Origin: Rouxiella silvae
Lineage (GTDB): Bacteria; Pseudomonadota; Gammaproteobacteria; Enterobacterales; Enterobacteriaceae
Direction: 5' to 3'
Assembly (NCBI RefSeq): GCF_002093625.1
Contig: NZ_MRWD01000024.1
Location: 1 to 64,000 of the forward strand
Length of the DNA: 64,000 nucleotides
A model generated the notes under the pieces. The model had not been told where the DNA came from. It did not search any database and worked only from the letters and a program-made list of their open reading frames with translations. Made by a program: the position numbers and the translations under genes. This document shows positions 58,134-64,000 of this stretch, piece by piece. How positions within the stretch are numbered: position 1 is the first letter of the stretch; every line of letters starts with the position of its first letter.

Positions 58134-59243
58134 ATGACGATGACCACACTCCCTCAATCTGTCAGAGGCGCCAAGCCGGGTTCCCCGCTTGGCAAAGCCG
58201 TGTTTTGGGCGCGCAAGAATCTGTTTTCAAGTTGGTTTAACAGTCTGTTGACGCTGTTTTTCTTCTGGCTGCTGTGGGAACTGCTCCCGCCGCTGCTGAA
58301 CTGGGTTATTTTCCAGGCCAACTGGGTGGGCACCACGCGCGCAGACTGCACTAAGCAGGGCGCGTGCTGGGTGTTTATTCATGCGCGTTTCGGCCAGTTT
58401 ATGTATGGACTCTATCCGACTGACCAACGCTGGCGCATCAATACCACGTTAATCGTCGGGCTGCTTTCGCTGGTGCCGATGTTTTTGTCGGCCATGCCGC
58501 GCCGTGGACTGTACATCGCCTGCTGGGCCGTCGGCTTCCCGGTGTTGACCTGGTTTATGCTGTACGGCGGCTACTTTGGCCTCAGTCGCGTTGAAACCTA
58601 TCAGTGGGGCGGTTTGACCTTAACTCTGGTGATCGCCGCCGTGGGCATTGCCGGAGCGCTGCCGCTGGGCATTCTGCTGGCACTGGCGCGACGGTCTGAT
58701 TTACCGATTGTGCGCATACTGTCGGTGATTTTTATCGAGTTCTGGCGCGGCGTACCACTGATAACCGTGCTGTTTATGTCCTCGGTGATGCTGCCGCTGT
58801 TTATGAGCGAGGGCACCAGTATCGACAAACTGGTTCGCGCGCTGGTTGGCGTGGTGCTGTTCCAGTCGGCCTATGTCGCTGAAGTGGTACGTGGCGGCCT
58901 ACAGGCACTGCCAAAAGGTCAAACCGAGGCCGCACAGTCGCTGGCACTGGGCTACTGGAGGACGCAAGCGCTGGTCATTCTACCGCAGGCGCTGAAGATG
59001 GTTATTCCCGGCCTGGTGAACACCATTATCGCGCTGTTTAAAGACACCAGCCTGGTGATCATTATCGGCCTAATGGACTTTTTCAGCAGCGTACAACAGG
59101 CCACGGTGGCACCCGAATGGTTGGGTATGTCGACCGAAGGCTACGTTTTTGCCGCCGCCGTTTACTGGATTTTCTGTTTTAGCATGTCGCGTTATAGCCA
59201 ACATTTGGAAAAACGCTTCCACACCGGGCACTCCGCACACTGA
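58134..59243 (+). CDS. yhdY: amino-acid ABC transporter permease YhdY (AapM-like)
   Basis: A 369-residue second permease, partner of YhdX. After an N-terminal helix there is a Cys-containing periplasmic loop (DCTKQGACW) and the permease domain with EAA loop TEAAQSLALGYWRTQALVILPQ. ATG 58134 follows AAGGGA; a second ATG two codons on is also possible. yhdZ begins 8 bp after the stop. Confidence 0.94.
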   Translation: MTMTTLPQSVRGAKPGSPLGKAVFWARKNLFSSWFNSLLTLFFFWLLWELLPPLLNWVIFQANWVGTTRADCTKQGACWVFIHARFGQFMYGLYPTDQRWRINTTLIVGLLSLVPMFLSAMPRRGLYIACWAVGFPVLTWFMLYGGYFGLSRVETYQWGGLTLTLVIAAVGIAGALPLGILLALARRSDLPIVRILSVIFIEFWRGVPLITVLFMSSVMLPLFMSEGTSIDKLVRALVGVVLFQSAYVAEVVRGGLQALPKGQTEAAQSLALGYWRTQALVILPQALKMVIPGLVNTIIALFKDTSLVIIIGLMDFFSSVQQATVAPEWLGMSTEGYVFAAAVYWIFCFSMSRYSQHLEKRFHTGHSAH

Positions 59244-59251
59244 GGTAAACC

Positions 59252-60013
59252 ATGACCGAACATAACGTCATTGAAACTAAAAAAATGATGATCACGCTGG
59301 AAGACGTTAATAAGTGGTACGGGCAGTTCCACGTGTTGAAAGGCATCAATCTGAACGTCACCTCGGGCGAGCGTATCGTATTGTGCGGACCTTCTGGTTC
59401 CGGTAAATCGACGACTATTCGCTGCATTAACCACCTTGAAGAGCACCAGCAGGGGCGCATTGTGGTCGATGGAACCGAGCTTAACGATGACTTACGCAAT
59501 ATTGAACGCATCAGAACCGAAGTCGGGATGGTGTTTCAGCATTTTAATCTGTTCCCGCATCTGACCGTGTTGCAAAACTGCACGCTGGCGCCTTGCTGGG
59601 TGCGTAAAATGCCGAAAAAAGAAGCCGAGGAATTGGCGATGAAATACTTGAAGCGTGTGCGTATCGCCGAGCATGCACACAAGTTTCCGGGGCAGCTTTC
59701 GGGCGGTCAGCAGCAGCGCGTGGCGATTGCCCGCTCACTGTGTATGAAGCCTAAAATCATGCTGTTTGATGAACCGACCTCGGCGTTGGACCCAGAAATG
59801 GTTAAAGAGGTGTTGGACACCATGATTGGACTGGCCGATGAAGGGATGACTATGTTGTGCGTTACCCACGAAATGGGCTTTGCGCGGACGGTGGCAGACC
59901 GGGTTATCTTTATGGATCGCGGCGAGATAGTTGAGCAGGCCCCGCCAGAAGAGTTCTTTGCCAATCCGAAGTCGGCAAGAACGCGCGAGTTCCTGTCGCA
60001 AATTATTCACTAA
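59252..60013 (+). CDS. yhdZ: amino-acid ABC transporter ATPase YhdZ (AapP-like)
   Basis: The 253-residue ATPase that powers the YhdXY channel. Walker [10 protein letters not shown], signature [15 protein letters not shown], Walker [15 protein letters not shown] and switch His in VTHEMGF are all present. The operon yhdWXYZ is complete, so a working importer is expected. Confidence 0.95.
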   Translation: MTEHNVIETKKMMITLEDVNKWYGQFHVLKGINLNVTSGERIVLCGPSGSGKSTTIRCINHLEEHQQGRIVVDGTELNDDLRNIERIRTEVGMVFQHFNLFPHLTVLQNCTLAPCWVRKMPKKEAEELAMKYLKRVRIAEHAHKFPGQLSGGQQQRVAIARSLCMKPKIMLFDEPTSALDPEMVKEVLDTMIGLADEGMTMLCVTHEMGFARTVADRVIFMDRGEIVEQAPPEEFFANPKSARTREFLSQIIH

Positions 60014-60023
60014 TCGGATTTTT

Positions 60024-60051
60024 AACCGGCACGGCGCAGGCTGTGCCGGTT
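60024..60051. terminator. stem-loop after yhdZ
   Basis: AACCGGCAC (60024-60032) and GTGCCGGTT (60043-60051) pair perfectly over 10 nt between the convergent yhdZ and lrgB-like genes. The tail AATATTG is weak. Confidence 0.55.
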
Positions 60052-60097
60052 AATATTGCGTCACGATTGACACCGGCTCACCGCAACTCACCGCTGC

Positions 60098-60787
60098 TTA
60101 CCAAAAACAGCGCCCAATGAGCGGCGCAATAACCACCGTCAGTACCCCCGCCAACATCATCACCAGGCTCGACACCACACCTTCCTGCGCACCAAGTTCG
60201 TAGGCCTTTGCCGTTCCCGCGCCGTGCGAGGCTGCGCCTAGCCCTGCGCCTTTGGCCAGCGAACTGCGCACCGCCAGCCTGAGAAACAGAAGGTCGCCGA
60301 CGGCCATGCCGAACACGCCGGTAATCACCACAAAAAGTGCCACCAGATCCGGCTGTCCGCCCATCTGTTTCGCCGCCGCCAACGCAAAAGGCGTGGTGAT
60401 GGAGCGCACTGCCAGACTACGCTGGACCTCTTCCGGCAGCGTTAACAGACGCGCCAGCCACACCGAGCTAAATACCGCGACAGTAATTGCCGTGATAACT
60501 CCGGCGCTGAGGGAGATCCAGTGACGACGGATAATGGCCATGTTTTCATAAACCGGCACGGCAAAGGCAAGGGTTGACGGCCCAAGCAACCACAGCAACC
60601 AGTGGGTTTCACCAATGTAGTCCTGATAGGAAACGCGGGTCACCACCAGCAGCGCCACTAAAACAATCGGCGTAAACACCAGCGGCATAAACAGCAGGCT
60701 TCGCCGCCAGCGGTAGAGTCGTTTATTGGCGTAATACACTCCGAGCGTAATGATGAAGCAAAGCATACTCAGCATTAGGTCAGTCAC
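60098..60787 (-). CDS. LrgB/CidB-family membrane protein
   Basis: A 229-residue LrgB/YohK-type protein with about six or seven helices; signature parts PSTLAFAVPVYENM, RSITTPFALAAA and ASHGAGTAKAYELG. Family members are linked to murein hydrolase export, cell death control or, in some species, glycolate, lactate or pyruvate movement; the role here is open. The likely start is GTG 60787, five bases after AAAGGGG, overlapping lrgA by 8 nt; other in-frame GTG and TTG codons lie upstream. Confidence 0.85.
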   Translation of the reverse strand: MTDLMLSMLCFIITLGVYYANKRLYRWRRSLLFMPLVFTPIVLVALLVVTRVSYQDYIGETHWLLWLLGPSTLAFAVPVYENMAIIRRHWISLSAGVITAITVAVFSSVWLARLLTLPEEVQRSLAVRSITTPFALAAAKQMGGQPDLVALFVVITGVFGMAVGDLLFLRLAVRSSLAKGAGLGAASHGAGTAKAYELGAQEGVVSSLVMMLAGVLTVVIAPLIGRCFW

Positions 60788-61223
60788 GTTCACCCCTTTG
60801 CGCAAGGGCAGCGCTTTTCTTTTCCGCCAGCCTGAGCTCCAGCTTATATACCCAATCCACTATCAGCGCCGTCGCTCCAAGCGTGAGCGTAGTGCTGACA
60901 CCAATCACTAGAAAAATTTTCCAGCCTTCAACCATTAGCAACTGAGCGTAATTCACCACGGCAACCACGGCGGGAACAAAAAACAGCAACATCTCGGCCA
61001 GCAGCCAGCGCGATCCGGCCTTAATCCAGCTAATCGGCAATACCCTAAACACAATAAGCAGCAATAACATCACCATGCCGACAATATTGGCAGGTAACGG
61101 CAGGTGCAGAAGAGTCACCAGACGGTCTGCAACCATAAAAAGCAACGCGTACAGCACCAACTGAATCGGTACTTGAAAGCGTGTAAGCAACGACGGCGCT
61201 TTTACGCGCAACGCCAACATCAT
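60780..61223 (-). CDS. LrgA/CidA-family holin-like membrane protein
   Basis: A 147-residue protein with four helices (VPIQLVLYALLFMVADRLV, ANIVGMVMLLLLIVFRVL, LFFVPAVVAVVNY, IFLVIGVSTTLTLGATAL) and charged ends, typical of LrgA/CidA. ATG 61223 follows GAGG. It forms a two-gene unit with the LrgB-type gene. Confidence 0.85.
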   Translation of the reverse strand: MMLALRVKAPSLLTRFQVPIQLVLYALLFMVADRLVTLLHLPLPANIVGMVMLLLLIVFRVLPISWIKAGSRWLLAEMLLFFVPAVVAVVNYAQLLMVEGWKIFLVIGVSTTLTLGATALIVDWVYKLELRLAEKKSAALAQRGERD

Positions 61224-61346
61224 GGGGTGACCTCAAAGGACCAGGAATTAAGAGATTTCAGTATACGTCGCGCACAAACCGGTATAGAAATGAATTTAAA
61301 TTATCCAAATGATTCCAAATTGGAATGTTTTATTACGTGGAGCTTT

Positions 61347-62240
61347 ATGGACGTCCGCACCCTGCGTTATTTCGTTGAAGTCGTTCGCCAGCAAAGTTTT
61401 ACCCGCGCGGCCGAAAAACTGTTTGTCACCCAGCCGACTATCAGCAAAATGCTCCGCAACCTGGAGGACGAGCTTGAATGTACCCTGCTCATCCGCGAGG
61501 GGCGACGCCTGCGGTTGACCGACAGCGGTCAGGCTCTTTATCAGCGCGGATTGAAAATTCTCGAAGAATTCCGTCAGTTGGAGGCCGAACTGGAAGACAT
61601 TAATGACGTGAAACGCGGACTGTTGCGCCTGGGCGTTCCGCCGATGGTCGGCACGCAGATGGCACCGCTGATAGGCGAGTTTCGCCAGAATTATCCTGGC
61701 ATAGAGCTGATTATTTCGGAGTTCGGTGGGCTAACCGTGCAGCAGGCGGTGCTTTCCGGCGAGCTGGATTTGGCCCTCACCGCCCTGCCCATCGACCCCA
61801 GCCTGCCGATAACGTCACAACTGCTGTTCAGTCATCCGCTGTGCGTGGTGGTGCCGAGAACGCCGTATTGGCTCGAGCGCAGCAGCGTCGCCATTAGTGA
61901 ACTGGCCGAAGAAAGCATCCTGATATACAACGAAGATTTTGTCCTTTATCGGCAGCTACTTGATGCCTTTAGCGCCCACGGTTTTACGCCAAAAATTGCT
62001 GCACGCAGCGGCCAGTGGGACTTTCTTGCCGCCATGGTGCAGGCGGGTATGGGCGTGGCTATTCTCCCCGAGCCGGTATGCCAGCGTCTTGACGCCACGC
62101 GGCTGCGGTGGCTGCCTCTCGCCCCCACGCTGCTGTGGCAGCTCGGCCTTATTTGGCGTCAGGACATCTACCTGTCGCAGAGCGCACAGGCGTGGATAGC
62201 GAGCAGTCGCGCATTCTGGCCGGGTAAAATCGCCCCATAA
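61347..62240 (+). CDS. LysR-type regulator divergent from lrgAB-like genes
   Basis: A 297-residue LysR regulator: HTH at about 16-38 (QSFTRAAEKLFVTQPTISKML) and a substrate domain from about 90. The position next to and divergent from the lrgAB-like pair matches CidR, which in Gram-positive bacteria answers to acetate or overflow metabolism; the ligand here is unknown. ATG 61347 has GGAG upstream; the long in-frame extension overlaps lrgA antisense and is rejected. The 123-bp gap 61224-61346 should hold both promoters. Confidence 0.85.
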   Translation: MDVRTLRYFVEVVRQQSFTRAAEKLFVTQPTISKMLRNLEDELECTLLIREGRRLRLTDSGQALYQRGLKILEEFRQLEAELEDINDVKRGLLRLGVPPMVGTQMAPLIGEFRQNYPGIELIISEFGGLTVQQAVLSGELDLALTALPIDPSLPITSQLLFSHPLCVVVPRTPYWLERSSVAISELAEESILIYNEDFVLYRQLLDAFSAHGFTPKIAARSGQWDFLAAMVQAGMGVAILPEPVCQRLDATRLRWLPLAPTLLWQLGLIWRQDIYLSQSAQAWIASSRAFWPGKIAP

Positions 62241-62249
62241 AAGAATAAA

Positions 62250-62283
62250 AAAATGCCCGCAGACGTGAGCCGGCGGGCATTTT
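62250..62283. terminator. bidirectional terminator between the LysR gene and yjcE
   Basis: AAAATGCCCGC (62250-62260) pairs with GCGGGCATTTT (62273-62283) over a 12-nt loop, with A and T runs that suit both convergent genes. Confidence 0.85.
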
Positions 62284-62302
62284 AAATATCCTCAACTGAG
62301 CA

Positions 62303-63949
62303 TTACACCTCTTTCTCGACCAGCAGCGCCTCCAGCAAGTCGAGATCGTGCAGTAGCTTTTGCAGCGTTTCATTGCTGATACGCTGGGTCGCACGCAGAT
62401 GATACAGCTCGCCTCGCTCGGCCCGCAGGGCAGTCAGGCGGAAGCGACGTTCTAGGTTCTCCAGCATCAGCGCATTTTCGATGTCATCTTTATCGACGGT
62501 GCGTCGACGAAGATTGCCCACCACGCGCGAGCTGATCTCTTTCAGCGTTTGCTCATCAATATTTTCCTCTGAGTCGGCCGCCAGACGTTCTTCCATCTTG
62601 TGCAGGCTTTCAATCGCCACCTCGGCGGCTACCGCACGCGCCATGCGCTCTTCCTCGCGGTAAGAAGACTTATCAACCACCACGCCGCGCAGCAGGAACG
62701 GCAGCGCAATAACGCCAGCAATCAGGGAGAACAAAATCACCCCTGCGGCCAAAAACACCAGTTGATAGCGTGAAGGGAACGCCGAACCGTCGGCCAGGAA
62801 CAGGGGAATAGAAAGCACACCGGCCAGGGTAATTGCCCCCCTCACCCCAGCAAATGACGCAACCCACAGCTCGCGGGTCGAGAAGCTGCCAAACATCAGT
62901 GGACGCTTCTTGAGCAGGCGGTTGCTGAAATTTTTCATCAGCCACAGCCAGGCAAAACGCAGCAGCAGCAGGGCAAAATAAATAATCCCAACATCGGCAA
63001 ACAGGTGCCAAGTAACGATGCTTGGGTCGTGGGTAGCCTGGTCCAGCGAGCTTTCAAGAATGCCCGGCAGCTGCAACCCCAACATGATGAACACCATGCC
63101 GTTGAACACAAATTCAAGCATCGCCCAAACGCTATTGGCGCGTAGACGCATCGCCAGCGGCGCATTGCGGATAATGCCCGACTGACTGATGGTCATCCCA
63201 GCGGCCACCGCGGCCAAAATACCTGACACGCCAATGTGTTCGGCAATCAGATAGGAGGCAAAAGGCAGCAACAACAGCAGCACTATTTGCGTTGCCGGGT
63301 CATCACCACTCAGACGGCTCATGATGCGCAGTGACTTACTGTACAACCAGGTCACCGCTACGCCCGCCAGCAAACCGCCAACGGCAACTTTGAGAAACTC
63401 AACTGTCGCGCCCGGTACGGTAAACACCATGGTGCCCATCGCCACCGCGATAGCAAACTTCAACGACACCAGGCCCGATGCGTCGTTCATCAACGCCTCA
63501 CCTTCCAAAATCCCCATTATAGGTTTCGGAATGCGGCCCTTACCGACAATACCCGACAGTGCCACGGCATCTGTCGGCGACAGCACCGCCGCCAGCGCAA
63601 AGGCCGCCACCAGTGGAATGTTGGGTACCATCATATAAATTAGATAACCTACCCCGACGATGGTGACCACCACCAGCGCGAGTGCCAGCCCGAGGATTTC
63701 GCGCCCTTTGTGCAAAAACTCGCGCATTGGCGTTTTCCAGCCATCGGCAAACAGCAGCGGCGGGATAAACAGCACCAGAAACAGTTCGGGATCGAAATCA
63801 ACGTGTAAACCAAAGTTTGGCCAGGCTAGCAAAGCACCCACGGCGATTTGCATAAGGGGAAGGGGTACCTGAAACGGCAACATCCTGGTAACGACACCGG
63901 AGAGCGACACCACCAGAATCAAAATCAGAATGGTAAAAAATATTTCCAT
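62303..63949 (-). CDS. yjcE: CPA1-family Na+/H+ antiporter YjcE
   Basis: A 548-residue monovalent cation/proton antiporter. The N-terminal 400 residues hold about 12 helices with the family motifs LFIPPLLFADGW, AVLSPTDAVALSGIVG (ion-binding Asp) and GEALMNDASGLV; the rest is a cytoplasmic charged helical tail (EERLAADSEENIDEQ, LRATQRISNETLQKLLHDLDLL). Close to E. coli YjcE as recalled. It likely exports Na+ or K+ for pH and salt balance. The upstream 51 bp to the window end carry no other feature I can name. Confidence 0.92.
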   Translation of the reverse strand: MEIFFTILILILVVSLSGVVTRMLPFQVPLPLMQIAVGALLAWPNFGLHVDFDPELFLVLFIPPLLFADGWKTPMREFLHKGREILGLALALVVVTIVGVGYLIYMMVPNIPLVAAFALAAVLSPTDAVALSGIVGKGRIPKPIMGILEGEALMNDASGLVSLKFAIAVAMGTMVFTVPGATVEFLKVAVGGLLAGVAVTWLYSKSLRIMSRLSGDDPATQIVLLLLLPFASYLIAEHIGVSGILAAVAAGMTISQSGIIRNAPLAMRLRANSVWAMLEFVFNGMVFIMLGLQLPGILESSLDQATHDPSIVTWHLFADVGIIYFALLLLRFAWLWLMKNFSNRLLKKRPLMFGSFSTRELWVASFAGVRGAITLAGVLSIPLFLADGSAFPSRYQLVFLAAGVILFSLIAGVIALPFLLRGVVVDKSSYREEERMARAVAAEVAIESLHKMEERLAADSEENIDEQTLKEISSRVVGNLRRRTVDKDDIENALMLENLERRFRLTALRAERGELYHLRATQRISNETLQKLLHDLDLLEALLVEKEV

Positions 63950-64000
63950 GCTTTCCTTAGACTCTTGTTTTTAGTTAATGCTTAAAGCTGGACGCAGGCG

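Overview
The window is a chromosomal segment of a Gram-negative enterobacterium. Nearly every gene can be recognised by close match, as recalled, to the Escherichia coli protein of the same name, and long stretches keep E. coli gene order. Several features depart from E. coli K-12: an intact cytochrome b562 gene, msrPQ between csrD and aroQ, lpxP next to fis, and a DgaE/DgaF-type operon after ptsO. Together these point to Enterobacterales outside the Escherichia group, perhaps a Yersiniaceae or Hafniaceae member. That placement is an inference; no rRNA or tRNA gene is present to fix it.

Region 1 (1-13970) is the envelope and nitrogen-PTS block. On the minus strand are murA, ibaG and mlaFEDCB (retrograde phospholipid transport). 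On the plus strand are yrbG, kdsD, kdsC, lptC, lptA, lptB (Kdo synthesis and LPS export), then rpoN, hpf, ptsN, rapZ and ptsO (sigma-54, ribosome hibernation, the PTS-Ntr branch and the GlmZ adaptor).

Region 2 (13988-22818, minus strand) is the most unusual part. It is a ten-gene operon: a small stand-alone PRD protein, a SFCGS-type glycine-rich protein, DUF4312, two polytopic membrane proteins (DUF4311, DUF4310), a metal-dependent amidohydrolase/deacetylase, a DgaE-like PLP enzyme, a DgaF-like keto-deoxy-phosphogluconate aldolase, an exported lactonase and a BglG/MtlR-type PRD regulator. A perfect 9-bp inverted repeat lies in front of the first gene. I read it as uptake and breakdown of an amino-sugar acid or related compound through a transporter that has the layout, but not the recognisable proteins, of a mannose-family PTS. 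The substrate is unknown.

Region 3 (23052-28213) holds cytochrome b562, pmbA (tldE), darP (yjgA), a secreted barnase-like RNase with its barstar-like inhibitor, and an aldehyde dehydrogenase gene broken by one missing base in a G run. Region 4 (28214-43370) has aaeBAX and aaeR (aromatic acid efflux), tldD, yhdP, rng, maf (yhdE) and mreDCB. Region 5 (43371-54079) has csrD, msrPQ (periplasmic methionine sulfoxide repair), aroQ, accBC, yhdT-panF, prmA and dusB-fis. Region 6 (54080-64000) has lpxP, the amino-acid ABC transporter yhdWXYZ behind a near-consensus sigma-54 promoter, lrgAB-like genes with a divergent LysR regulator, and a YjcE-type Na+/H+ antiporter.

Links across the window: rpoN supplies the sigma factor that the yhdW promoter needs; ptsN and ptsO are PTS proteins next to a PRD regulator that is expected to be controlled by PTS phosphorylation; pmbA and tldD, which encode partner subunits, are both present about 8 kb apart; mla, lpt, kds, lpxP, yhdP and mre genes give the window a strong cell-envelope theme.
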